Source: Streptomyces typhae
GTDB lineage: Bacteria > Actinomycetota > Actinomycetes > Streptomycetales > Streptomycetaceae
NCBI RefSeq assembly: GCF_009755605.1
Contig: NZ_WPNZ01000005.1
Span: 124,001-188,000, forward strand
Direction of reading: 5' to 3'
Length of the DNA stretch: 64,000 nucleotides
Each line of letters begins with the position of its first letter. Position 1 is the stretch's first letter. The translations under genes were made by a program, and so were the position numbers. The notes under the pieces are model-generated. The model was given only the letters and a program-made list of their open reading frames with translations. It ran no database searches and was not told the origin of the DNA. Shown in pieces: positions 8,615-19,300 of this stretch.

Positions 8615-8769
8615 GCCCACTCCCTGCTCTCCCGGCCGCCTCCACCCGGGCTGCGACCTGCTCCGTCCCGCCGGGGTACCCGAGATCGTCACGCGACACA
8701 CGGCCCGTGCGACCCCGGTCGAAGAGGCACGGGAGCCGGGAGCCGGGCGTGCGGGCGTGCGGGCAGCGG

Positions 8770-9273
8770 TCAGGCCCGGCCCCGGCGCGGTCCGCGCCGA
8801 TGGACGTGGTCGGTCGCCGCCCGGCGCAGGACGTTGTGGGCCTCCTTGGTGCTCCTGCGCCCCGCCGCCAGATCGGCTTCCACGTGATCGGCGAAGCGCC
8901 CGTCGATGGCGCGCCCGACGCTGATGTAGCTCAGCCTGATCGCCTCCTCCACCGCGGCGTCGGCGGCGGCCGTCAGCGCCGGGTCGTCGGTGAGCAGGGC
9001 GAGCCGGTCGCGGGCGCGGGTGACTTCGGTACGGGCGCGGTAGCGGGCGGCGCGGGCCTCGCGGGTGTCCTCATCGCCCGCCCGGGTGTCGGCGATGAGC
9101 AGCCAGTGCAGCTCGCGGTAGGTCTCCAGGGCCCCGAGCACCTGCTCGACGGCGCTGCTCAAGGCGTCCCGCTGCTGCTCCCTGCGCGTACGCCGCTCGG
9201 ACCGCACCTGGGCGGCGCTGGCCAGCGCCACGCCGGCGAGCGTGCCGAGCACGGCGATGACGGTCCCCCACAT
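8770..9273 (-). CDS. hypothetical membrane-anchored coiled-coil protein
   Basis: A 167-residue protein of unknown function. Residues 1-20 (TVIAVLGTLAGVALASA) form one membrane segment. A long, highly charged Ala/Arg/Glu-rich helical region follows, likely a coiled coil, with a basic C-terminus. The order suggests a bitopic protein with most of its mass in the cytoplasm. No catalytic motif is visible. It stands alone, 155 bp from the LigD pair on the same strand and back-to-back with the long non-coding region before the peptide cluster. Confidence 0.75.
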   Translation of the reverse strand: MWGTVIAVLGTLAGVALASAAQVRSERRTRREQQRDALSSAVEQVLGALETYRELHWLLIADTRAGDEDTREARAARYRARTEVTRARDRLALLTDDPALTAAADAAVEEAIRLSYISVGRAIDGRFADHVEADLAAGRRSTKEAHNVLRRAATDHVHRRGPRRGRA

Positions 9274-9818
9274 GTCTCCCCCCGCGTCCCCCGGGAACGT
9301 GTCCGTCCCAGGTTTCCAGATGCCGGGAGCGGACCGCGAGGAGCCGCCGTCCCGCGGGAGGCGACAGAGCTGCCGCTCGACGGGATCAATAGCGGACGGA
9401 AGCGATCAAGAGGGATCCGGGGTGTGGTACCGACCATTCCCGGCCGTTTCGGTGTGCGCGAAGGGGAACTGTAGAGCCCACGAAAGTTTGAGCGAAGAAG
9501 ACGTAGCGCGTAGGGGCGGGCATTCGGGGCGGCTTTGGCGTGGCGAACGCCGCTTTGGTCAGGGGCGTGCGCCCGCGCACGCTGTGTGACCGTGCGCCCC
9601 CAATGCTCCCCCTTGGGGCAGGTCGGCGCCGCTCTGCGGCCCGCTCACGCGCCCGCCGCCGCACCGGACTTGACGGGCCGCTGTCAATGCCGCGCGCCCG
9701 AATTCGGGCAGTCAACGGCAAAAACAAGTCAACCGGCGTTCACCGGCTATTCGCACAGGGGGTCAAACGGGCTTTCCTTGCAGGTCAGAGGCGTTTCGGT
9801 CACATGTCCGCAGCATAG

Positions 9819-9846
9819 AACGCGCCGTCTTGAAGAGACGCGCGTT
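9819..9846. terminator. stem-loop of unknown role
   Basis: An 11-bp stem (AACGCG plus CGTCT on the left, AGACG plus CGCGTT on the right, one bulged C) closes a 5-base loop (TGAAG). It could be a transcription terminator or an RNA structure. No U-tract follows. Confidence 0.4.
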
Positions 9847-10163
9847 TGTGGGGGAGGGGGCGGGGCACACGCGAGGGGCGACGGTCCGGACGAGGTCGTC
9901 GTACGAGGTTGAAGCCTCGCGGAAGCTACTCGTCGGTTACTGCGTGCGGCAGCAGAAGCACTATCCGTTCAACTTTGGGGGGTTGCTATCCGGTGACCCA
10001 CCGTGAAGACTGTGGCCGAGTTCGACCGGGACGAAGGTGGTTTCGAGTGCGCATGGGGCAGAGTGTCGGACGGCGTCCGGCCGACGTGTGCACCGCCTCA
10101 CCCGTCCCTGGGCGTCCGGCCCCTGCGGGTCCGCCACCTGTTCGTAAGTGCATGGGGAGTACA

Positions 10164-10180
10164 CGCGCAACGGTTGCGTG
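10164..10180. promoter_or_regulatory. palindrome upstream of the NRPS operon, possible operator
   Basis: A perfect 6-bp inverted repeat around one base, CGCAAC-G-GTTGCG (10166-10178), extends with one mismatch to 10164-10180. It lies about 420 bp before the P450 start. Its core CAACGGTTG also occurs in the palindrome at 62881-62900. Confidence 0.4.
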
Positions 10181-10601
10181 AACGTTTCACTGGGGGATGT
10201 GTGATGTCGGCAAGGTTCGCACCAAGGGGGCTGTCCCATGCTCGGGGACGGGCGAAGCACCGACGTGCGATGCGGCGGACGTGTTGAGCCGGTCCCCGCG
10301 ACGCCGGTGACGAACGGCTGAACGCCGCGCGTCCCGGAGGGGACACCATCGACGCCTGAGAGCCGTGCCCGCTCCGGCGTGTGCGACGTGCGAGCCGACA
10401 GGCCCGCCCGCACGCCGGGCCCCGGCCCGCGGACGCCACGGTGGCACGCCCGCCCGGCCCCCGCTGTCCCCCGTCCCCGCGGGTACTTCGCCCGCACCGG
10501 GTCGCACGGTGCCCACCGATCCGGCGCGCCGCACGCGACTGTTCCAGATGCCGTCCGCCCGTGGCCCCGCCCTGCCCGCGCGCCCCGTCCGAGGGAGAGA
10601 T

Positions 10602-11807
10602 GTGACCAGCAACGCACAGGCACAGCCGGATTTACCCTTCGCCAACCTCACCGACCGCTGGCGTTCCCTGCGCGAGACCGGACCGGTCCGGCACGACGAA
10701 GCGCAGGGCGTATGGCAGGTCGTCGACTACCAAGGGGTCGCCGCCGTGCTCGCCGACCAGGCGACGTACTCCTCGGACATGACCCCGATCGCCCCCACCC
10801 AGGAGGACTTCGCAGCCTTCACACAGGGCAACTTCGTGGGCATGGACCCTCCTGAGCACCGCAAGTTCCGCACTCTGGTGAGCCAGGCGTTCACGCCACG
10901 CGTGGTGCAGGGACTCGAACCCCGTATCGAAGCCGTGTGCAGGCGCCTGCTCGACACCGTCGCGGACCAGGACAGATTCGACGTCGTCGACACCCTCGCC
11001 TACCCGCTGCCGATCATCGTGATCGCCGAGCTGCTCGGCATCCCGGCGGACGACCATCCGCTGTTCCAGGAGTGGGCCGCCACCCTCTTCGGCGGCGACC
11101 AGCTCGGCGAGACGCCCGACGCGGCCGACCTGGAGCGCGCGCTCCAGGCCATAGCGCCGACCGTGCGCGAGATGAACGGCTACACGCTCGACCACATCCG
11201 GCACCGCCGGGCGCACCCCGCCGACGACCTCATCAGCAAGCTCATCGTCGCCGAGATCGACGGCGTGCGCCTGACGGACCAGGAGATGGTGGGGTTCGTC
11301 GCCCTGCTCCTGGTCGCGGGGCACATCACCACCACCGCCCTGCTCGGCAACGCCCTGGTCGCCTTCGACCAGAACCCCGGCACCCTCACCGCCCTGCGCG
11401 CGGAGCCCGACCGGCTGCCGAACGCCGTCGAGGAGGTGCTTCGCCTGCTGCCGCCGTTCCCTGAACTGGGGCGCCGCGTCAACCGGCCCGTGGTGCTCGG
11501 CGGGCACGAACTGCCCGTCGACACCCTCGTCATGGCCCACCTGGGTGCCGCCAACCGGGACCCGAGCCGCTTCGCCTCGCCCGACACGCTCGACATCGGC
11601 CGCAGTCCGGGCCACCTCACGTTCGGACACGGGATCCACTTCTGTTTCGGCGCGCCCCTCGCCCGCCTGGAGGCGCGGATCGCCTTGCGCATGCTGCTCG
11701 ACGACTACCGCGACCTCGCCATCCCCTCCTACGCCGACGTCACGTACCAGAACCCCGCCGTCATCGTCGGCGTGCGTCATCTGCCGGTCGAGGTCAAAAG
11801 GCCCTAG
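10602..11807 (+). CDS. cytochrome P450, first gene of the NRPS operon
   Basis: A 401-residue soluble bacterial P450. The haem-ligand loop FGHGIHFCFGAPLARLE puts the thiolate at Cys348. The ExxR motif is E278-V-L-R281. The I-helix reads AGHITTT (239-245): the acid that normally precedes the conserved Thr is Ile242, so proton delivery must be altered. The start is GTG 10602 after GAGGGAGAG; an overlapping ATG at 10600 is out of frame. Residue 11 is encoded by TTA (10632-10634), implying bldA control. It sits 90 bp before the cyclase gene and is the only visible tailoring oxidase, so it probably hydroxylates a residue of the peptide, on the carrier or after release. The substrate cannot be read from sequence. 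Confidence 0.95.
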   Translation: MTSNAQAQPDLPFANLTDRWRSLRETGPVRHDEAQGVWQVVDYQGVAAVLADQATYSSDMTPIAPTQEDFAAFTQGNFVGMDPPEHRKFRTLVSQAFTPRVVQGLEPRIEAVCRRLLDTVADQDRFDVVDTLAYPLPIIVIAELLGIPADDHPLFQEWAATLFGGDQLGETPDAADLERALQAIAPTVREMNGYTLDHIRHRRAHPADDLISKLIVAEIDGVRLTDQEMVGFVALLLVAGHITTTALLGNALVAFDQNPGTLTALRAEPDRLPNAVEEVLRLLPPFPELGRRVNRPVVLGGHELPVDTLVMAHLGAANRDPSRFASPDTLDIGRSPGHLTFGHGIHFCFGAPLARLEARIALRMLLDDYRDLAIPSYADVTYQNPAVIVGVRHLPVEVKRP

Positions 11808-11897
11808 CGACCGGACCACGGCGCTGCCGACCTCCGCCCACCCCGCCGGTCGGCGTGTCACCTTCCATGAGCCACAGCCAACGGGAGTGCCCTTCTC

Positions 11898-13247
11898 ATG
11901 CCGTATCCCACCGCCTCACCGGTCGTCGACCGGCAAGCACCCCTCCTGCGCGAGGAGTTGCAGCACCGCCTCGCCGGCCTCGCCCGCACCCACCGGGTGC
12001 CCGGGGCCCATCTCGCCGTGGACACCGGTACGGAGACCATCAGCGTCCACACCGGCACGGCCGACGCCGCCACCGGCAGCGCGTACACGGCCGACACGGC
12101 CGTCCCGCTGGGCTCCGTCACCAAGGTCTACACCGCCGCCGTGGTCCTCCTCCTGGCCGACGACGAGGACCTCGACCTGGACGACTCCGCCGCCTCGTAC
12201 CTGCCCGAGCTGCGCGAGTTACCTGATGTGACGGTCCGTCATCTCCTGGCCCACACCGCCGGGTTGCCGACGGGGCCGGACTCGGACACCGCGGCCCGCA
12301 GCACCGTCTCCCGCTATCTGTCGGGCGTGTGCACCGCACGGGACGCGCTGTTCGCGCCGGGCACCGGGTTCTCCTACTCCAACGCCGGATACATAGCCGC
12401 CGGCCGGCTCGTGGAGCAGGTGACCGGCATGACCTGGCAGGAAGCCGTGCAGGCCCTCCTGCTCGACCCCCTCGGCACCGACCCCGCCTTCCTCGGCGAC
12501 CCGGCCCCCACTCGGCCGAGCGCGGCGGGGCACGCCGTCAACACCGCCACCGGACGGCTCCGTCCCGCCCACCAGAACCTGGCCCCGGTGGAGGCACCGG
12601 CCGGAGCCCTCCTCGCGGGCGCCCTGGACCTGATGCACCTCGGAAGAGCCTTGGCGGGCCGGTCCGCCGTGCTCCCGCCCGATGTCGCCGCCCGCATGCG
12701 GCGGCCCGAACCCGGCGCGACCCCGGGAGCCCTCGCGGACGCCTGGGGACTCGGCCTCGCCCTCTTCGACCTGGACGGCCGCCGCTGGTGCGGCCACGAC
12801 GGCAACGCCCAGGGCACCTCCTGCCATCTGCGGGCCGAACCGGAGAGCGGCGTGGTCGTCGCCTTCACCGGCAACGCAGGCGGCGCCACCGCCCTGTGGC
12901 AGGACATCGCCGACGACCTCACCCGGCTCACCGGCGTACGCGTGCCGACCGCTCCGGCACCCGCACACCGGGGCGACCCCATCGCCCTGCCCGAATGCGC
13001 CGGCGTGTACCACAACGGCCCCACCGAGTACCGGATCACCCTCGCCGCGGACGGCGCCCCCACGCTGTCCGTCGACGGTGACCTGCCGCTGCCCCTGGTC
13101 TGCTACCCGGACCTGACCTGCGATCTCGTCGACCCCGGCACCGGCAAGCACGAACCCGGCGGGCGTTTCCACCGCGACCCCGCCACCGGCGTCATCGACC
13201 ACGTGCAGATCTCGGGCCGCGCCGCCCGCCGCACCGGCACCGTCTGA
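11898..13247 (+). CDS. PBP-type thioesterase (stand-alone peptide cyclase, serine hydrolase)
   Basis: A 449-residue member of the beta-lactamase/penicillin-binding-protein fold. The catalytic motifs are S73-V-T-K76, Y160-S-N162 and H300-D-G302. There is no signal peptide, so it acts in the cytoplasm and not on the cell wall. Length and position match the trans-acting NRPS cyclases SurE, WolJ, Ulm16 and PenA, which take a peptide with a D-residue at its C-terminus from the last carrier domain and close it head-to-tail onto an L-residue. The NRPS here has no thioesterase of its own and ends in an epimerase, which fits this role closely. Leu108 is a TTA codon (12219-12221). A plain D-peptidase or esterase is the alternative. 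Confidence 0.9.
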   Translation: MPYPTASPVVDRQAPLLREELQHRLAGLARTHRVPGAHLAVDTGTETISVHTGTADAATGSAYTADTAVPLGSVTKVYTAAVVLLLADDEDLDLDDSAASYLPELRELPDVTVRHLLAHTAGLPTGPDSDTAARSTVSRYLSGVCTARDALFAPGTGFSYSNAGYIAAGRLVEQVTGMTWQEAVQALLLDPLGTDPAFLGDPAPTRPSAAGHAVNTATGRLRPAHQNLAPVEAPAGALLAGALDLMHLGRALAGRSAVLPPDVAARMRRPEPGATPGALADAWGLGLALFDLDGRRWCGHDGNAQGTSCHLRAEPESGVVVAFTGNAGGATALWQDIADDLTRLTGVRVPTAPAPAHRGDPIALPECAGVYHNGPTEYRITLAADGAPTLSVDGDLPLPLVCYPDLTCDLVDPGTGKHEPGGRFHRDPATGVIDHVQISGRAARRTGTV

Positions 13248-13385
13248 CCCACCGGCACCGCCAGCCCCACCGCTCCGCCGACTTCCCGCGTCCACGCGGG
13301 CGCGGCACCCCCACGACCCCACCGTCCGGGGGTGCCTCCCGCACCGGCGCGACCAGCATCGTCCCCGCTCCGAAGGACTGCCCCC

Positions 13386-16300
13386 ATGACCGAGCCGCAT
13401 GACACATCCTCTCCGGCGCCTTCGCTGCCGGGGCTCCCCGAGGCCGCCGCGGCCGCCGGGCGCGCGGGGACCGATCCGGCGCCGTACCGGCCGCTCGCCG
13501 AACTCTTCTCCGTATGGGTGACGCGCACGCCGCAGGCGCCCGCGCTGACCGACGGCCGGCGGACGTGGTCCTACCGGGAACTGGCGGAGCGTACCGAGCG
13601 GCTCGCCGACGACCTGCTGCGGCGCGGCGCGGGCCCCGAGCGGACCGTGGCCCTGGTCCTGCCGCGCTCCATGGAGCTCATCGCCGCCGAACTGGCCGTG
13701 GCCCGCACCGGCGCCGCCTTCCTGCCCGTGGACCCCGACTACCCCGCCGAGCGGCGTGAGCTGATGCTGCGTGACGCCGCGCCCGCGGTGGTCCTCGACG
13801 ACCCGCGCCGGGCCCGCGCCGTCCTGGAGGGCTGGGGCGAGGCGGACGCCGCGGACGCCGGGGGAGCGCGCGTCACGCCGCCGGTCGCGCCGGTCGCCGC
13901 CGACCAGGCCGCCTACGTCATCTACACCTCGGGGTCGACCGGCCGCCCCAAGGGCGTGACCGTCACGCACCGCGGCATCGCGGGCTTCGCCGCGGCCGCG
14001 GCGCAGCAGTACGCGGTGGGTCCCGGCGACCGCGTGCTGCAGTTCTCCTCCCCCAGCTTCGACGCCTCCGTGCTCGAACTGTTCATCTCCGTCCTGACCG
14101 GCGCCACCCTCGTGGTCCCGCCGGACGGCCCCTGGCTCGGCGACGAACTCGCCGCCGTCCTGGACGAACACCGCATCAGCCACACCCTCATCCCCCCGGC
14201 CGCCCTCACCACCCTGCCGGCCCCCGGCCCCGGCGGCGCACCCCACCTGCGGACGCTGATCGTGGGTGCCGAGGCCTGCCCCGCCCGCCTCGTCGACGAC
14301 TGGGCGCCCGGCCGCCGGATGATCAACTCCTACGGTCCGACCGAGGCCACCATCGTCGCCTCCTGGACCGGGCCCCTGGCCGCGGGAACCGGCACGCCGA
14401 CGATCGGCGGCCCGCTGCCCGGCACCCGCGCCCACGTCCTGGACGCGGACATGCGCCCGGTGCCGCCCGGCGGCGACGGCGAACTGTTCGTGGGCGGCGA
14501 CGGCGTGGCCCGCGGCTACCTCGGCCGCCCGGGACTGACCGCGGGCCGTTTCGTCGCCGACCCCTTCGGCCCGCCCGGCGCCCGCCTCTACCGCACCGGG
14601 GACCGGGCCCGCTGGACCGCCGGCGGCGAACTGGAGTACCTCGGCCGCGTCGACCGCCAGGTGAAGGTGCGCGGATTCCGCATCGAACCCGGCGAGATCG
14701 AGGCGGCCCTCCTCGCCCACGACGGCGTCCGCGAAGCCGTGGTCGTGGTCCGCGAGGACGAGCCCGGACACCGCAGGCTGGTCGGCTACGTCACCCCTGC
14801 GGACCCCGAACGGGCACCGGACCCCGCCGAGTTGCTCGCGGGCGCGGCCGCCTCCCTGCCCGCCCACATGGTCCCCGCAGCCGTCGTCCTCCTGGACGAG
14901 CTGCCGCTCACCCCGCAGCACAAGATCGACCGGAACGCCCTGCCCGCGCCCGTCCACACGCCCGCCCCGGGCCGCGTCCTGCCCCGCACCCCCGAGGAGC
15001 GGGCACTCGCCGCCATCTGGCAGGACGTCCTCGCGGTCGGCGAACTCGGCGTGGAGGACGACTTCTTCGACCTGGGCGGCGACTCCATCCTCGCCGCGAG
15101 GACCCTCTCGCGGATCCGCGACGAACTGGGCGTGCGCCTCCTCGTACGGGACGTCTTCACCGCACGCAACATCGCCGCGCTCGCCCCGCTGCTCGCCGAC
15201 CCGGGCGCCGCCGTGGCCGCGGAGCCGATCCCGCCCGCCCCGCGCGACCGGCCGCTGCCCCTGTCCAGCGCCCAGCGGCGGCTGTGGTTCCTCGACGACC
15301 TCTCCGACGGCGGCTCCGAGTACAACACCGGTGTGGCGCTGCGGCTGCGCGGCGAGCCCGACGTCGCGGCGCTGCGCCGCGCCCTCGACCGCCTCGCCGC
15401 CCGCCACGACGCGCTGCGCACCACCTTCGACACCGTCGACGGGCAGGGCGTGCAGCGGGTGAGCGGCGAGGCCGTGCTGCCGCTGCGCACCGCCGACGTA
15501 CGGGACCTGCCCGCCGGGCAGCGCGCCGAGGCCGCGGAGCGGATCCTCACCGACGAGCTGAGCCGCCCCTACGACCTGGCGGCGGGCCCGCTGACCCGGG
15601 CCCTGCTCGTCCACCGCGCCGCCGACGACCATCTGCTGCTGCTCGCCCAGCACCACATCGTCACCGACGGCTGGTCGGTGGGCATCCTGACCCGGGACCT
15701 CACCGCGCTCTACCGCGCGGAGGCCGCCGGCGCCCCGGACGGGCTGCCCGCGCCCGGCGTGCAGTACCCGGACTTCGCCGTGTGGGAGCGCGAGCGGCCC
15801 GCCGAGAGCCACGCGACGGACCTCGCGTACTGGAAGCGGCACCTGACGGGCATGCAGCAACTGAACCTGCCCACCGACCGGGCGCGGCCCGCCGAGCGCA
15901 CCACCGCGGGCGCCGCCCACCGCCACCACCTTCCCGCCGATCTTGTCGCCCGGCTGCGGCAGTTGGCGGGCGGGCGCGGCACCACCGCCTTCACCCTGTT
16001 CGCGGGGGCGGCGGCCGTGCTGTTCTCCCGCTACTCCGGGCAGCGGGACGTCGCCTTCGGCACCATCACCAACGGGCGGGGCCGCCGGGACCTGGAGGAC
16101 GTCACCGGCTTCTTCGCCAACACCGTGGTGCTGCGCGAAGAGGTGGACGACACCCTGACCGTCGACGAGTTCGTCCAGAGCATGCGCGCGACCGTCCTCG
16201 ACGCCTTCGCCCACGACGGGGTGCCCTTCGACCGCGTCGTCGAGGAACTCGCGCCGCCCCGCGACCCGAGCCGCACCCCTCTGGTGCAGGCCCTCGTCGT

Positions 16301-19300
16301 CCAGCAGACCGCGATGGACCACTCCGGTGACTGCGGCGGTCTGCGCGTCGAGGAACACCCGCTGCCGCGCCCGGCGTCCCGCTTCGACCTGGTCCTGGAG
16401 TTCTCGCCGGGGCCCGGCGGCGGCTGCGACCTCACGGTCGAGTACAACACCGACCTCTTCGGCGCGGACACCGTCTCCCGCATGAGCGGCCATCTGCACC
16501 GACTCCTCGAAGGCATGGCGGAGAGCCCGCACCGCCCCCTGGCCAAGCTGTCGATCCTGTCGGAGGACGAGCGGAGCACCCTGCTCGAAACCTGGAACCC
16601 GCCCGCGCCCGCGGGGCGCCACCAGGAGCCCGGCGACACCCTGCCCGCCCTGTTCGAGGCGCAGGTCGCCGCCATCCCCGGCCGCACCGCCGTGCTCTGC
16701 GGCCCCACCAGCCTCGACTACGCCGAGGTGAACCGGCGCGCCAACCGCCTCGCCCGGCTCCTGGTGGCCCGCGGGGCCGGACCCGAGACGCTCGTCGCCC
16801 TGTGCCTGCCCCGCTCCGCGGACCTGCTCCCGACGCTGTGGGCGGTCCTGAAGTCCGGTGCCGGATACCTGCCCGTGGACCCCGGCTACCCGCGCGAGCG
16901 CATCTCCTTCATGCTCGACGACGCCGCGCCCGCCCTCGTGGTGGCCGCCCGCGAGACCGCGGACGCCCTGCCCGACGGCTGCGAGCCGCTGATCATCGAG
17001 GACTGCCCGGCCGACGACGCCACCGGCCGGGACGCCGAGGACTCGTACGCCGCGGATCTGAGCGACACCGACCGCGCGCGGCCCCTGCGCCCGGACCACC
17101 CCGCGTACGTCATCTACACCTCGGGCTCCACCGGCCGCCCCAAGGGCGTCGTGGTCACCCACCGCACCGTCGCCGCGCTCGCCGCCTGGGCGGCTGAACG
17201 GTTCGGCCCACAGGGCCTCGCGCACGTCGTGGCCTCCACCTCCCTGAACTTCGACGTGTCCGTCTTCGAACTGTTCTGCCCGCTGCTCGCGGGCGGCAGC
17301 GTCGAGGTGATCGCCGACCTGACGGCACTCGCCGACGAGAGGGGACCGAAGCGGGCCGGACTGCTCAGCGGCGTGCCGTCGGTGATCTCCCGGCTGCTCA
17401 CCGCGGGCGGCGCGGGCCTGGAGGCCGACACGGTCGTCCTGGCGGGCGAGGCGCTGCCGGCGCAGACGGTACGGGACCTGCGCGCGGCCATGCCGTCCGT
17501 CGAGGTCGCCAACATCTACGGCCCCACCGAGGCCACCGTCTACGCCACCGCCTGGTTCGCGGGCGCGGACGTGACCGGCCAGGCCCCGCCCATCGGCAGG
17601 CCCGTGGCCCGTACCCGCACCTACGTCCTCGACCGGCTCCTGCGCCCCCAGCCGCCGGGCGTCACCGGCGAGTTGTACCTGGGCGGCGGCGGCCTCGCCC
17701 GCGGCTACCTCGGGCGTCCCGGGCTGACCGCGTCCCGCTTCCTCGCCGACCCGTTCGGCACGGCGGGGGAGCGCATGTACCGCACCGGGGACCTGGTGCG
17801 CTGGTCCGCGAGCGGTGAACTGGAGTACCTCGGCCGGATCGACCACCAGGTCAAGGTGCGCGGCTTCCGCATCGAGCTCGGTGAGGTCGAGGAGGCGCTG
17901 CGCGGCTGCGCGGGCGTGGCGCAGAGCGCCGCCACCGTCCTGGAGAGCGACGGCCACCGGCGTCTGATCGGCTACGTCGTCCCGGCCCCCGGAGCGCACG
18001 TCGAACCGGAGTCGGTACGCAGGACGCTCGGCCGCTCCCTGCCCGACTACCTGGTCCCCGCGACCGTCACGGTGCTCTCGGCGCTGCCGCTGAACCCCAA
18101 CGGCAAGCTGGACCGCAGCCGCCTCCCGGCACCGTCGCCCGCCGCGCACGCCACCCGCCACGTCGCGCCCCGCACGCCCACCGAGCGGGTCCTCGCCGGT
18201 ATCTGGGCGCAGGTCCTGCACGTGGAGCGGGTCGGCGCCGACGACAACTTCTTCGCCCTCGGCGGCGACTCCATCCTCAGCATCCAAGTGGTGGCCCAGG
18301 CCCGGCAGGCGGGGCTCACGGTGACATCCCGCGACGTCTACCGGCACCAGACGGTCGCCGCCCTCGCCCGGTGCGCGGACGCCTCGGGACCGCGCAGAAC
18401 CGCGGCCCCCGCGGTCGTGCCCGCCACCGGCACGGCCCCGCTGACGCCCATCCAGCGCTGGCTGTTCGACAGCGCGGGCGACCGGGCGGGCCACTTCGCG
18501 CAGACCCTCTCCACGGAACTGGCGGGCACCGTCGACGCGACGGCCCTGGAGCACGCACTCAACGACGTCCTCGCCCACCACGACGCCCTGCGCTCCCGCT
18601 TCCCCCACGCCGCCGCCCAGCACGACGGCCGCGGCGAACGCGGCGACCACGACGGGGGCGACGGGAGCGACGGTAACGGTGGGCAGCAGGGCGGCGCCGG
18701 CTGGCGCATCGACGAGCGCGTGCCACGGCTGCGCCTCACCCGCCACACGGGCCCCGGTACCGACATGCCGCACCTCGGCCCCTTCGACCTGGAGCACGGC
18801 CCGCTGCTGCGCGCCGTCCTGCACGACCGCGGCGAAGGACTGCCCGCCGTCCTGCACCTCGCCGTCCACCACCTCGTGGTCGACGGCGTGTCCTGGCGCG
18901 TCCTCCTCGAAGACCTCGACCGGGCCTACCGCGCCCGCAGTGAGGGCCGCGACGGGACCGGGGCGCTGCCCGCGAAGTCCTCGCCGCTGCGGCACTGGGC
19001 CCGGCTCCTGACCGACCGGGCCGCCGCGGGCGGATTCGACGACGAGGCCGCGTACTGGGCCGAGGCCACCGCGGGCGCCGTCGTCGACCTGCCGCGCGAC
19101 CTCACGGGCGCCAACACCTACGCCTCGGCGCGCCCCGTCACCGTACGCCTCGGCGCCGACGACACCGCCGCCCTGCTGCGCACGCTGCCGGACACCTACC
19201 GCACCCGGGTCAACGACGTGCTCCTGAGCGCTCTCGGCCGCGTGCTATGCGCGTGGACCGGGCACGAGCGCGTGCTCGTGGACGTCGAGGGGCACGGCCG

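Larger units (their letters stand above)
9274..10601. other. 1.3-kb region without a convincing gene upstream of the NRPS operon
   Basis: All open frames here lack family resemblance, good ribosome sites or Streptomyces third-position bias, and GC content is locally lower than in the neighbours. It holds a long hairpin at 9819-9846 and a palindrome at 10164-10180. The promoter of the NRPS operon is expected in its right half. A 28-codon ORF at 10204-10287 has GGGGGA upstream but no other support. Confidence 0.6.

Noticed and set aside
9961..10623. Reading frame of about 220 codons on the - strand before the P450
   Set aside because: Composition is Arg/Pro/Gly-rich without domain features, there is no ribosome site, and it overlaps the P450 start.
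11898..13247. Cyclase gene as a cell-wall D-alanyl carboxypeptidase or secreted beta-lactamase
   Set aside because: There is no signal peptide or membrane anchor, and it lies inside an NRPS operon that lacks any other release enzyme.
12219..18995. Very long - strand frame across the cyclase and first NRPS modules (also 23658-32135 and 48467-53311)
   Set aside because: These are antisense shadows of NRPS coding sequence caused by GC-rich third positions. Their translations are repetitive Gly/Val/Arg/Glu strings with no domains.
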